Below, one piece after another: positions 8,528 through 18,436 of a stretch of DNA of 46,792 nucleotides. A program made the position numbers and the translations under genes. The notes under the pieces were generated by a model. It saw only the letters and a list, made by a program, of their open reading frames with translations. It was not told the origin of the DNA and ran no database searches. The stretch covers positions 1 through 46,792 of the forward strand of contig JAGGUZ010000010.1 in the NCBI GenBank assembly GCA_021158225.1, written 5' to 3'. The stretch's first letter is position 1, and each line of letters begins with the position of its first letter. The DNA comes from a bacterium (lineage in GTDB: Bacteria; Patescibacteriota; Gracilibacteria; UBA1369; PNNO01).

Positions 8528-9349
8528 ATGAAAAACAGATTTTGGTTAATCGCCGTTATAACTTTAGTTCTGCTTATTATTTGTATTTCTGAACTTCCAA
8601 ATCCAAGTAATGTACAATTTTCTTTTCTTAATATCGGACAAGGCGACAGTATATATATTCACACACCGGACGACTATTCCATTCTAATCGATGGAGGTCC
8701 GGACATGAGTGTTTTAGAACAATTGGCGCAAGTTATGCCGAGATACAATAGGACAATCAATATGATTTTGCTCACTCATCCTCATTCCGATCATGTAAAT
8801 GGACTTGTTGAAGTACTTAAAAGATTCGAAGTTAAAAAAGTTATGGTTACCGGTACACCTTGCTCAAACGCTTACTATCAAAAATTTTTTAAGCTTTGTA
8901 ACGAGCAAAATATTCCAATTTATTTTGGTGAAGCAGATAAAGATGTCAAAGTCGGACGATTTCTTTACCTTGATATCGTCTGGCCCATTAAAAAAATGGT
9001 CGGGAAGAAATTTGAGAATCTTAATAACGCATCTTTATCCGTTAGAGCAATTACACCAAGCAAGGTGGTTATGTTAAGTGGCGATGCTGAAATTGAGGAA
9101 GAGTCAGAAATGGTAGCTTCCGGATTTGATCTTTCCGCCGATATTTTAAAAGCCGGACATCACGGGAGTAAAACTTCAAGCTCAAACGCTTTCTTAAATG
9201 CAGTCTCTCCCGACATAGCAGTTATTCAATGTGGCAAAGATAACAGTTTTGGACATCCTCACAAAGAAACTCTGGAAAAATATCTTAAACGATCAATACG
9301 AGTTAGAAGAAATGACTTAGAAGGGAGAATTGATCTTATTTTTAACTAA
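8528..9349 (+). CDS. Stand-alone ComEC-type metallo-beta-lactamase domain protein with N-terminal TM
   Basis: FSFLNIGQGDSIYIHTPDDYSILIDGGP, LLTHPHSDHVNGL, MLSGDAE, LKAGHHGSKTSSSNAFL. ATG at 8528 preferred over TTG at 8486. Confidence 0.87.
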   Translation: MKNRFWLIAVITLVLLIICISELPNPSNVQFSFLNIGQGDSIYIHTPDDYSILIDGGPDMSVLEQLAQVMPRYNRTINMILLTHPHSDHVNGLVEVLKRFEVKKVMVTGTPCSNAYYQKFFKLCNEQNIPIYFGEADKDVKVGRFLYLDIVWPIKKMVGKKFENLNNASLSVRAITPSKVVMLSGDAEIEEESEMVASGFDLSADILKAGHHGSKTSSSNAFLNAVSPDIAVIQCGKDNSFGHPHKETLEKYLKRSIRVRRNDLEGRIDLIFN

Positions 9350-9353
9350 ATTT

Positions 9354-10607
9354 TTACACTCTTTCTATAACAGCCCCAAGTTTTTGAAGTTTGGCTTCTA
9401 GGTTGTCATACCCCCTATCAATGAATCCGATATTGCTGATTTCGGTTATCCCATCCGCAACAAGTGCCGCAAGAACCATCGCCGCTCCCGCTCGAATATC
9501 CCAACTTGAAATTGGAACTCCCTTTAATTTGGTTTTCCCGGAAATAATAGCCTGATGAGGATTTAAAATATCAAATTTCGCTCCCATTTTCTCAAGTTCA
9601 AATAAATAGTTAAGTCTACCGTCAAAAAGAGTTTCAAAAATCTTGCTGTTTCCCTGAGCCTGAGTAAGCAAAACCGCAAATGGAGCCTGTAAGTCAGTAG
9701 GAAAGCTTGGATGAACAGCCGTTCTAAGTTGACTAATCGCTTTTAATTTTCCATGAGGTTTGATAATCACTGAATTTTTTTTAAGTTCAAATTGCGCCCC
9801 AAGTTCAGAAAGCTTCTGCCAAAAACTATCAAGATGATGGGGATCAATCCCTTTAACTTCAACTTCGCCATTTGTTAAAACCGCCGCAATAATAAAAGTT
9901 CCGGCTTCCAAATAGTCACCGGTAATCGAATATTCTCCGCCTTTAAGTGATTCCACTCCTTTAATCGTTAGTTCATGCGTTCCTACTCCGGAGATTTTCG
10001 CTCCAAGTTTGTTTAAAAAATTACATAAATCCTGAACATGTGGCTCTGCAGCAGCAAGACGAATAACAGAAGTTCCCTGCGTAATAACAGCAGCCATAAT
10101 CACGTTTTCCGTCGCCGTAACGCTTAATTCAGACATAACAATATCAGCGCCTTTAAGACCGTTTGTTTTCATTTCTATATCATTTTTTGTATCAACAACC
10201 TTGGCTCCAAGTCCTTCCAATGCAAGCAAATGAGTTTCAATCGGACGTTTACCAAGTACACATCCACCGGGAAAAGCCATTTTTACTTTTTTAAACTTAG
10301 CCAAAAGCGGTCCCAATAAAAGAATCGACGCACGCATACAATGCTCTCCTTCGTTCCCAATATATTGATTTTTAACTTTGGTTGAATCAATTTTAACAAT
10401 GTTGTTTTTAAACTTCACATCAGCTCCTATGGATTTAAGAATTGAAATCATCGCACGAATATCGGCAATATCCGGAACATTTTTTAAAGTAACCGGCTTT
10501 CCCGCAAGAAGCGTAGCGCATAGAATAGGTAAAGCAGCGTTTTTTGAACCGCTAATCTTCACAGATCCATTTAATTTCTTTCCGCCTTGTATGATATATT
10601 TTGCCAT
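9354..10607 (-). CDS. murA: UDP-N-acetylglucosamine 1-carboxyvinyltransferase
   Basis: GSKNAALPILCATLL, catalytic PGGCVLGKRPIETHL, SFPTDLQAP, DIRAGAAMVLAALVADG. Confidence 0.95.
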   Translation of the reverse strand: MAKYIIQGGKKLNGSVKISGSKNAALPILCATLLAGKPVTLKNVPDIADIRAMISILKSIGADVKFKNNIVKIDSTKVKNQYIGNEGEHCMRASILLLGPLLAKFKKVKMAFPGGCVLGKRPIETHLLALEGLGAKVVDTKNDIEMKTNGLKGADIVMSELSVTATENVIMAAVITQGTSVIRLAAAEPHVQDLCNFLNKLGAKISGVGTHELTIKGVESLKGGEYSITGDYLEAGTFIIAAVLTNGEVEVKGIDPHHLDSFWQKLSELGAQFELKKNSVIIKPHGKLKAISQLRTAVHPSFPTDLQAPFAVLLTQAQGNSKIFETLFDGRLNYLFELEKMGAKFDILNPHQAIISGKTKLKGVPISSWDIRAGAAMVLAALVADGITEISNIGFIDRGYDNLEAKLQKLGAVIERV

Positions 10608-10682
10608 AGTGATTGGAATTATAAGATCAAGAGATTGAAAAGTCCAGTTCCACCAAATAGAAAATCTATATAGAATAAAACT

Positions 10683-12233
10683 ATGCTAAGCAAAATATTT
10701 CGCTCTCAAAAATCGGGTCAAGCAGCGTTTCTGCTTATGCTCGCTTCGTTACTTAGTTATAGTGCGGGGCTTTTTCGCGATAGAGTTTTATCTCATACCT
10801 TTGGAGCAACTTACCTTACAGATGCCTATAATGCATCTTTTTTAATTCCGGATTTTTTATTTAATTTATTTATTGCCGGTGCGCTTTCTGTTGCTTTTAT
10901 TCCAATTTTCACAAGTTATTTAAAAAAAGATCAAAAAGAAGCTGAAGAAGTAGCAAATACCGTTATTACTTTTGGAACATTATTGCTTGGTATTATCGGA
11001 ATTATATTTTTTGTTATTGCTCCTTATATTATTCCGGCAATTTTTAGTAGCACACCGGCAGAAGATCACACTCTTATTATAACTATGACAAGAATTCTTT
11101 TGCTTTCACCGATTTTATTCGCAATAAGTAACGCACTTGGAAGTATTTTGATTACACATAAACATTTTTTGGCATATGCGCTATCCGGATTTCTTTACAA
11201 TATGGGAATTATTCTTGGAATAATTATTTTGCATAACCAACTTGGCATTTACTCGGCAGCAGTAGGAGCAATTATTGGAGCGTTTTTTCATCTTTCAATT
11301 CGATTACTCAACATTCTTACAATTAAATATAAATTCAGACCAACTCTTTCTTTAAAACATAAAGGTGTTAGAAAAATTTTCTGGCTGATGATTCCAAAGA
11401 CTGTAAGTTTAGTGAGCTGGCAAGCAATGCTTATTGTTTACACACTCGTTGCCTACACATTAACAGAAGGAAGTGTCGCCGCATTTAATTATGCAAGAAA
11501 TCTTCAAAGCTTTCCTGTAAGTCTTTTTGGAATAGCTTTTGCAACTGCAATTTTTCCGTTTTTAAGTGAAGATGCGCACAATAATGCGATAAGAAAGTTC
11601 TCTGAAGATTTTCAAATCACGCTTGAGAAAATTTTATTTTTTGCAATTCCGGCAACAATAGGAATGTTACTACTCAATAGAGAAATTATCGAAATTATTT
11701 TAAAAGGAGGAGCGTTTGACGAATCAGCCGTTAATTTAACGTCAAGTGTCTTATTCTTCTTTATTTTATCTATCCCAATCGAGGGAATGGTCCATTTATT
11801 TGCACGCGGATACTATGCATATAAAAATACCATTATTCCTATGTTTTTTGCTCTAATCGGATACGGAATAAATATTGGTCTTGCTGTTTTGTTCGCAAAG
11901 ATAATCGGCGTAATTGCTCTGCCAATTGCATTTCTAATTGGAACAAGCGTGCAACTTATTTTGTTGACATTATTTATCACAAAAAAAATCTCATATTTTA
12001 ATGCGAAAAATTTGTTAGTAAAAATTTTAAAAATTGGATTCGCCACAGCGCTAATGGCAATTACAGTCTTTATAATTCCGCAATTTTTATCCACATCTTT
12101 TTTGACGCTCCAATTAATTCGCATTATAGTAGGAGCTGGAATATACCTTTTAATAACTTATATATTTCGCTGTCCGGAACTTAAATTCTTCAGCGATTTA
12201 CTTAGTAAACTAAAAAATCCTCGACGTGCATAA
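10683..12233 (+). CDS. murJ: Lipid II flippase MurJ (MviN family)
   Basis: AGLFRDRVLSHTFGATYLTDAYNASFLIPDFLFNLFIAGALSVAFIPIF, multiple TM segments. Confidence 0.93.
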   Translation: MLSKIFRSQKSGQAAFLLMLASLLSYSAGLFRDRVLSHTFGATYLTDAYNASFLIPDFLFNLFIAGALSVAFIPIFTSYLKKDQKEAEEVANTVITFGTLLLGIIGIIFFVIAPYIIPAIFSSTPAEDHTLIITMTRILLLSPILFAISNALGSILITHKHFLAYALSGFLYNMGIILGIIILHNQLGIYSAAVGAIIGAFFHLSIRLLNILTIKYKFRPTLSLKHKGVRKIFWLMIPKTVSLVSWQAMLIVYTLVAYTLTEGSVAAFNYARNLQSFPVSLFGIAFATAIFPFLSEDAHNNAIRKFSEDFQITLEKILFFAIPATIGMLLLNREIIEIILKGGAFDESAVNLTSSVLFFFILSIPIEGMVHLFARGYYAYKNTIIPMFFALIGYGINIGLAVLFAKIIGVIALPIAFLIGTSVQLILLTLFITKKISYFNAKNLLVKILKIGFATALMAITVFIIPQFLSTSFLTLQLIRIIVGAGIYLLITYIFRCPELKFFSDLLSKLKNPRRA

Positions 12234-13065
12234 TTATCAAAGGTCTTCAACACCACAAAAAAAGAAATGGCAGATATATTTACTTTTCATTGCACTTGGC
12301 ATTGTACTTGGAGCCGGACTTATTGGATACCCAAAAATCGCATCCTACATTGAACGCTTAAATATTGAGAAAACAAACGAAGATACTATGGCGCAAATAA
12401 TCGAACAAAATATATTAAACCAAACTGTTGAAAATTTTAAAAAACTTCCCGAAGAAATAGAAAAAATAAAAAATCCGCCTGTCACAATTCTTGAAAATGC
12501 ATATTTGGATGTCCCGTTTGTCTGTCAAGCACCATTTGAAACCAAGGAAAATTGGACGCACCATGAAGAAAGTTGTGAGGAAGCTGCCCTGCTTCAAGCA
12601 CATTATTATATTCAAGGAATCATAAATCCAACGCCCGAAGATTCAAATAATACAATTCTTGATATGATAGATTGGCAAAAGAAGAATTTCGGTGAGCATA
12701 AAGATATATATGCAAATGAACTAAAATTACTTATAGCAGGTTATTTTAACTACCCGGAAGATGCAATACAAATTGTTTACGATGCAGATATTACAGACAT
12801 AAAAAAGGCTATATCTCAAGGTTATCCTGTTCTTGTCCCGATTATGGGAGATATTTTAAAAAATCCATATTATCCGTATCCGGGTTATCATATGCTCACA
12901 ATTATCGGATATACTCCGGATAAAATAATCACAAACGATGTTGGAACTCGCCGAGGAAAAGACTTTAGCTACAATTATGATATATTCATAAAAGCCACAG
13001 ATGCTGCGGGCGGAGATATTGTTTTTATTAAAGAACTGCCAAAAAAAAATGATGGAGAAAATTAA
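12226..13065 (+). CDS. Exported/membrane C39-like (peptidase C39_2 family) cysteine peptidase-like protein
   Basis: GTG start overlapping murJ stop; N-terminal TM; VPFVCQAPFETKENWTHHEESCEEAALLQAHYY, YPGYHMLTIIGYTPDKIITNDVGTRRGKDFSYNYD. Confidence 0.8.
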   Translation: MHNYQRSSTPQKKKWQIYLLFIALGIVLGAGLIGYPKIASYIERLNIEKTNEDTMAQIIEQNILNQTVENFKKLPEEIEKIKNPPVTILENAYLDVPFVCQAPFETKENWTHHEESCEEAALLQAHYYIQGIINPTPEDSNNTILDMIDWQKKNFGEHKDIYANELKLLIAGYFNYPEDAIQIVYDADITDIKKAISQGYPVLVPIMGDILKNPYYPYPGYHMLTIIGYTPDKIITNDVGTRRGKDFSYNYDIFIKATDAAGGDIVFIKELPKKNDGEN

Positions 13066-13711
13066 ATTTTCTACAAAACAACATATAAACACGATAAAAA
13101 AATTCGAAAGTAAAATTTGGAATATTATTATCTTGCTTTTAATGACTTTCTCAGCTTTTTCGTTCCAGTCATTTCTTGAGGCAAAACTTAATCCGGATAT
13201 TGTAAAAGCGAATATAAGTAATGCAAGAGAAATAGCAAAAGAAGCGTTTAAATTGTCATCTAATTTTAAAATAACTCCGATTCACAGCGAAAAAGGAGGT
13301 TATTACATTGCTCCCGGAGAGAAAAATATTCCAATTTTCGCCTTTTCTATAGAATCAAAAAAGAAAACACTTTTATTTAAAAAACTTCAGCTTACACTTA
13401 ATGGAAATGTTGACAATAAAACGCTTATAGGTGCCAAGCTTTATGAAGGTACCAATAAAATCGCATCTGTCAAAATTAAAAATAATATTTTTTATTTTAA
13501 AAATTTCACTTCTGTTTTAAAACCAAATATCAAAAAAATTTATACTGTAAAACTTGATATTTCCGAAGATATCATGCCCGGCTTAAGATTTAATTTTGAG
13601 ATTCAAAACCCCTATGCGCTGGACCTTAAATTAGGCAATAATCCTCAATACTCTTTAGATAAATATCCTATTAAAGGGGATTATATTACCGTGGTCGGAT
13701 GGAGAAAATAA
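13049..13711 (+). CDS. Hypothetical exported protein with one N-terminal TM
   Basis: ATG at 13049, in frame with the track ORF starting 13001; hydrophobic IWNIIILLLMTFSAFSFQSF then beta-rich region. Confidence 0.6.
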   Translation: MMEKIKFSTKQHINTIKKFESKIWNIIILLLMTFSAFSFQSFLEAKLNPDIVKANISNAREIAKEAFKLSSNFKITPIHSEKGGYYIAPGEKNIPIFAFSIESKKKTLLFKKLQLTLNGNVDNKTLIGAKLYEGTNKIASVKIKNNIFYFKNFTSVLKPNIKKIYTVKLDISEDIMPGLRFNFEIQNPYALDLKLGNNPQYSLDKYPIKGDYITVVGWRK

Positions 13712-13712
13712 T

Positions 13713-15206
13713 TTAATATACAAACGATTTTTTATATTGAACAGCCTCTGCGATATGAGATTTTCGGATTTCTTTTACATTATCCAAATCTGCTATTGTT
13801 TGTGCCACCCTTATAATACTCAAATATGATCTTGGAGATAAATGCATTTTTTCGTTTAGAAGTTTTATAAAATCTTTTGCATTATATGTAAGGAAAATTT
13901 GAGTATCGATATCTTTAAATTGAATAAGCGAGTTTTTTAATCCTCTTTTTGTTTGTACAAGCCAAGCCTTTTCCACTCTTTTGCGGATAACGCTTGATTT
14001 TTCACTTTTATTCGCTTTGTTTAATAATTCGTTTTTTATACGAGGAACATTAACAACCATATCTATTCGATCTACAATGGGCCCTGAAATTTTTCGATAA
14101 AATCTTTTTATTTGATAAGGACTGCAAAGACAATTTTTTACAGAATCTCCATAATAACCGCAAGGACAAGGGTTCATTGCCCCAACCAATTGGAAATCGG
14201 AAGGGAGCGTTCTTGTTTTTCCATATCTACCTAGCCTTATGACCCCTTCCTGAAGAGGCTCCCTTAAATTTTCCAGCTGCGAATGAGAAAATTCCGCAAA
14301 TTCATCTAAAAAAAGGATACCTTTATGAGAAAGCGTTACTTCCCCAAACCTAATAGGAGAACCACCCCCAATTAAAGTGATAATCGATATGGAATGATGG
14401 ACATGCCGAAACGGCCTAAAGCGTATTGGAAATAATTCCGAATCAACCTTATTTGCAAGTGAATATATCATACTTACATCAAGAGATTCATCTAAATTTA
14501 ATTTTGGCATAATCCCCGGCAGAGCCTTGGCAAGCATTGTTTTACCTGTTCCCGGCGAACCGACAAGTATAATGTGATGCTTACCGGCGGCCGCTATTTC
14601 AAGCGCACGCTTTTGAGTATGATGACCGTATATATCAGCCATATCAATGCCATGAAATTTTCTAACAACTTTAATTTGCTCTTTAGGAAAAATTTGGGCT
14701 TTTTTACCCTGAACAATTTGAACAACTTCGCTTAAACTATGCGCGGGCAAAATATTTATATCTTTAATTAAAGAGGCCTCGTTAAAGTTGGTAAACGGAA
14801 TAATAACATTCTTAAAGCCATGCTTTTTGGCGAAATTAACAAGAGCAAGCACACCGGGAACCGCTCTTAAATCTCCTTTAAGCGTAAGCTCCCCGGCAAC
14901 AAATATTTTTCCAAATTGAACATGTGAGATTTGACCGGACGAATTTAGTATACCAAGAGCAATAGGCAAATCGAAATGAGACCCGTGCTTCTTTATATTA
15001 GCCGGAGAAAGATTAACCACAATGCGCTTAACCGGATATTTGTAGCCACTTTTTTTAATCGCCGGACGTACTCGTTCCCTTGCCTCTTTAATAGAAATAT
15101 CTCCAAGCCCGACAATAAAAAAAGCCGGAAGCCCTTGAGCTATATCAGTCTCGACATATGTAAGAGTTAAATGTAAACCGTCGATTGCAGCTGAAAAAAT
15201 TTGCAT
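13713..15206 (-). CDS. comM: YifB/ComM-family Mg-chelatase-like AAA+ protein
   Basis: IVGLGDISIKEARERVRPAIKKSGY, VNLSPANIKKHGSHFDLPIALGIL, Walker A GSPGTGKTMLAKALPGIMP, NPCPCGYYGD. Confidence 0.94.
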   Translation of the reverse strand: MQIFSAAIDGLHLTLTYVETDIAQGLPAFFIVGLGDISIKEARERVRPAIKKSGYKYPVKRIVVNLSPANIKKHGSHFDLPIALGILNSSGQISHVQFGKIFVAGELTLKGDLRAVPGVLALVNFAKKHGFKNVIIPFTNFNEASLIKDINILPAHSLSEVVQIVQGKKAQIFPKEQIKVVRKFHGIDMADIYGHHTQKRALEIAAAGKHHIILVGSPGTGKTMLAKALPGIMPKLNLDESLDVSMIYSLANKVDSELFPIRFRPFRHVHHSISIITLIGGGSPIRFGEVTLSHKGILFLDEFAEFSHSQLENLREPLQEGVIRLGRYGKTRTLPSDFQLVGAMNPCPCGYYGDSVKNCLCSPYQIKRFYRKISGPIVDRIDMVVNVPRIKNELLNKANKSEKSSVIRKRVEKAWLVQTKRGLKNSLIQFKDIDTQIFLTYNAKDFIKLLNEKMHLSPRSYLSIIRVAQTIADLDNVKEIRKSHIAEAVQYKKSFVY

Positions 15207-15287
15207 ACAAATAAATTTTTATATGCATTTATTAAAATAAAAATAAATGAAGATCCTCTAAATTTTTTATTAAAAATAAAAGAATGT

Positions 15288-16574
15288 TTAATCGTCCACC
15301 TTTACATCATAATACTTTGCATCTATTAACATGCGCACTATAGATCCATTTGTATCAATTTCAATTCTTTCAGGTTGAAGCGGAATAACATTTGTTAACT
15401 CCAAAACCAAATAAGTTTGTCCTTCGTCAGCATTAAAAAGATGTAAAGCAATTTCTTTCGCATCCGTTAACCGATTTATGTTTAATTCATTATTTTCATC
15501 AAAATTTGACAAATAAGGTCTTTTACCTCCCATTAGCGAATAATTTTGATTGGAAACAAAATAAAATTTTCCATTTCTTCCATCTGTAATAAGATTTGGA
15601 GAAACATTAAACTTAAGCATGGTTTTGTTTTTATTTTGACTATTTAACATCCAAAGTTTGGGAACATCATCGTTAATTTTCTTACCACTAAAAATATAGT
15701 ATTTATCATTATCAGACCAATGACCTTGTGTAAGCGCATGACCTTCAAAAATATTTGTACGGGTTTTTTGCTCCAAATCGATAAGATAAAGAATTTGCAT
15801 GTCAGATGTGGTATCGATAAGAATCACATAACGCTCACTTGGAGAAACGGAAAGTAAATATTTATTAATATCACGCAAGAAATAAACATATTTTTCAATC
15901 GAGTCGTCATTAAGATTAATTTTGACAAGTGCGTCTTTTTTAGATGCCTCGTCTGGGATAACGGAATAAAGAGCATCTTCTGCATTATTCCACGCAACAG
16001 AGCAAATTCCGCTTAAAGAATCAATTTCGTTGCTTTCAAAAGTATCTGTTTTATAATACAAAACTTTTTCATCCTTAAATAAAACTGCAGATTTACCTGA
16101 AGGAGCAAATTGAATATTATCTATTTTCTTTGGCATTTTTTTTAGTTGGTACTTATCCGGCAACATATGAAAAAGAGAAACATCCGATAATTTTTCCAGA
16201 TATTTTGAATACCCGACAGGCAAAGTGATTGTCGGATATTCAATCCCAGCAATTGCTTTTGCTTCAAACACAGCTTCGTATGAAATTAAAACCGTCTTCC
16301 CTCTTGAAATAGAAACATTCCCAGCTTGATCAAAATACCCTTCTTTGGATAAAACATAAGAATGCTCGCGCGCAGATAAAGAATAATCACATTGTTTTTC
16401 AAGACAAATATTCGTGTTCCCATCAATTGAGACATTAAAAGGGGGGACTCCCTCAAAAACAACATGACCCTTGTTAAAAACAATCAACCAAAGTACATAA
16501 AGAATCGCAAACAAAGCAATTAATCCTATTATCACAAACCCAAGTAACCTGTTCTTATCCATTGTTATTTCCAT
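15288..16574 (-). CDS. Membrane-anchored PEGA-like domain protein with beta-propeller-like C-terminal region
   Basis: N-terminal TM, VVFEGVPPFNVSIDGNTNICLEKQCDYSLSAREHSYVLSKEGYFDQAGNVSISRG (PEGA-like), then TolB/WD-like repeats. Confidence 0.65.
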   Translation of the reverse strand: MEITMDKNRLLGFVIIGLIALFAILYVLWLIVFNKGHVVFEGVPPFNVSIDGNTNICLEKQCDYSLSAREHSYVLSKEGYFDQAGNVSISRGKTVLISYEAVFEAKAIAGIEYPTITLPVGYSKYLEKLSDVSLFHMLPDKYQLKKMPKKIDNIQFAPSGKSAVLFKDEKVLYYKTDTFESNEIDSLSGICSVAWNNAEDALYSVIPDEASKKDALVKINLNDDSIEKYVYFLRDINKYLLSVSPSERYVILIDTTSDMQILYLIDLEQKTRTNIFEGHALTQGHWSDNDKYYIFSGKKINDDVPKLWMLNSQNKNKTMLKFNVSPNLITDGRNGKFYFVSNQNYSLMGGKRPYLSNFDENNELNINRLTDAKEIALHLFNADEGQTYLVLELTNVIPLQPERIEIDTNGSIVRMLIDAKYYDVKVDD

Positions 16575-16586
16575 ACTAAAGTTAAC

Positions 16587-16940
16587 TTATAAAGTAACAT
16601 TGCTATAATGCCTTATATCTTCAACTTCATCAAAGGAATTCATCATAATTGCTATTAAGTCAATTTGCCAAAGCCCGCGATAATGCGAATTAACCATGTA
16701 TTCCAGTGCGGATCTAAGAATAAGCCTATACTTACGCTTGGTAAATGAATCTTCAGGGTATCCGTACGCTAAATTTTTCCGAGTTTTTACCTCTACGAAA
16801 ACCAAACGCTTGTTTTTATAGACGACAAGATCTATTTCCCCATAACGCGTATACAAATTTTGATGTACTAAACGATAACCTTGATTTTGTAGAAAAGATG
16901 CAGCGTAAGTTTCCCCTTTTTGTCCTGTTTTCCTGCTCAT
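16587..16940 (-). CDS. yraN: YraN/UPF0102 family endonuclease-like protein
   Basis: GQKGETYAASFLQNQGYRLVHQNLYTRYGEIDLVVYKNKRLVFVEVKTRKN. Confidence 0.9.
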   Translation of the reverse strand: MSRKTGQKGETYAASFLQNQGYRLVHQNLYTRYGEIDLVVYKNKRLVFVEVKTRKNLAYGYPEDSFTKRKYRLILRSALEYMVNSHYRGLWQIDLIAIMMNSFDEVEDIRHYSNVTL

Positions 16941-16984
16941 AAGACCACTTTATCAAATAAATATGAACAAAACATAAAAATATT

Positions 16985-17013
16985 TTGAAATTTATACGTT
17001 TCTCACGTACAAT
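16985..17013 (+). promoter_or_regulatory. Sigma70-type promoter for dnaB
   Basis: TTGAAA (16985-16990), 17-nt spacer, TACAAT (17008-17013). Confidence 0.75.
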
Positions 17014-17043
17014 AAAAATCCTCTTTGTTTTTATCTATCACAC

Positions 17044-18420
17044 ATGTCTACCAATCAAGATATCTTGCATGTTCCTCCTCATAGTTTAGAGGCGGAACGC
17101 TCTACTCTCGGAGCACTGTTAATAGATAAAGACGCAATCATCAAAATTGCAGATTTAGTGGTTGACGAAGACTTTTATCACGAAAAACATGCGGCAATTT
17201 ATAGAGCAATAATCGAACTTTTTGAGAAAAGACAACCTATAGACATTCTTACGGTTACATCGCTTTTGGAAGATAAAAAAGAATTGGATCTTATTGGGGG
17301 AGCTTCATATATTGCGGAATTGACTTCGGAAGTACCAACCGCATCACATATTTTCCAGTACGGAACAATCGTTAAACAAAAATCCATTTTAAGAAAACTT
17401 CTAAAAGCCGGCGATATAATTACCGGACTTGGATATAAAGAAACGGATGAAATTGAAGACTTATTGGAAAAAGCTGAAAAAGCATTATTTAATGTATCTC
17501 AAACCTTTATTCAAGATAAATTTGTTCATGTTAAAGATATTTTAAGTAAAACATACGAAAAACTGGCTGATCTGCACGACCCCGACAGCAAAGACAAATA
17601 TCGAGGTATACCAACAGGATTTAGAGATCTTGATAATTTACTATCCGGCATGCAACCGTCCGATTTACTTATTATAGCTGCAAGACCATCTATGGGGAAA
17701 ACAGCTTTTGCTTTAAACATAGCGCAAAACATTGCCAGACATAAAAAATCTGTTGGATTTATATCTCTTGAAATGTCAAAAGAACAACTTGTTGAACGTA
17801 TGTTTTGTTCTTTACTCGGTGTTGATTCTTGGAAAATGCGCACAGGAAAATTAACCGATGAAGATTTTGGGAAAATCGGAGGAATTATGGACGAACTTAA
17901 TTCGATGAAATTATATATAGACGATTCAATTGGAGGCTCTATTGCTGAATTACGAGCAAAAGCAAGGAGGTTACAAATGGAAAACGGGCTTGATGTTCTT
18001 TTTGTAGATTATCTGCAACTTATGTCAAACGGGAAATACTCGGGAAATATGTCTAATCGCGTTCAAGAAATTTCCGATATATCAAGAGCGCTTAAAGGGC
18101 TTGCCAGAGAGCTCCGTATTCCTGTTATCGCACTTTCTCAATTATCAAGAGCCGTTGAGCTTCGTCCAAGCAAAATCCCACAACTTTCAGATCTTCGTGA
18201 ATCAGGTGCAATCGAACAAGATGCTGATGTTGTTATGATGCTTTACAGAGAAGATTATTATGAAGAAGATTCGGACAGAGCCGGAATTACCGATATTTAC
18301 ATAAGAAAACATCGTAACGGGCCTACCGGGAAAATAGAACTCGGATTTAAAAAAGAACAAATGAAATTTATAAGTATAGAAAAACAACGCAAAGCGGAAG
18401 ATTATGCAATGAGCGTTTAA
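17044..18420 (+). CDS. dnaB: Replicative DNA helicase
   Basis: VPPHSLEAERSTLGALLID, Walker A AARPSMGKTAFALNIA, LFVDYLQLM, LRESGAIEQDADVVMMLYRE. Confidence 0.96.
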   Translation: MSTNQDILHVPPHSLEAERSTLGALLIDKDAIIKIADLVVDEDFYHEKHAAIYRAIIELFEKRQPIDILTVTSLLEDKKELDLIGGASYIAELTSEVPTASHIFQYGTIVKQKSILRKLLKAGDIITGLGYKETDEIEDLLEKAEKALFNVSQTFIQDKFVHVKDILSKTYEKLADLHDPDSKDKYRGIPTGFRDLDNLLSGMQPSDLLIIAARPSMGKTAFALNIAQNIARHKKSVGFISLEMSKEQLVERMFCSLLGVDSWKMRTGKLTDEDFGKIGGIMDELNSMKLYIDDSIGGSIAELRAKARRLQMENGLDVLFVDYLQLMSNGKYSGNMSNRVQEISDISRALKGLARELRIPVIALSQLSRAVELRPSKIPQLSDLRESGAIEQDADVVMMLYREDYYEEDSDRAGITDIYIRKHRNGPTGKIELGFKKEQMKFISIEKQRKAEDYAMSV

Positions 18421-18436
18421 ATATAATAATTTTATT

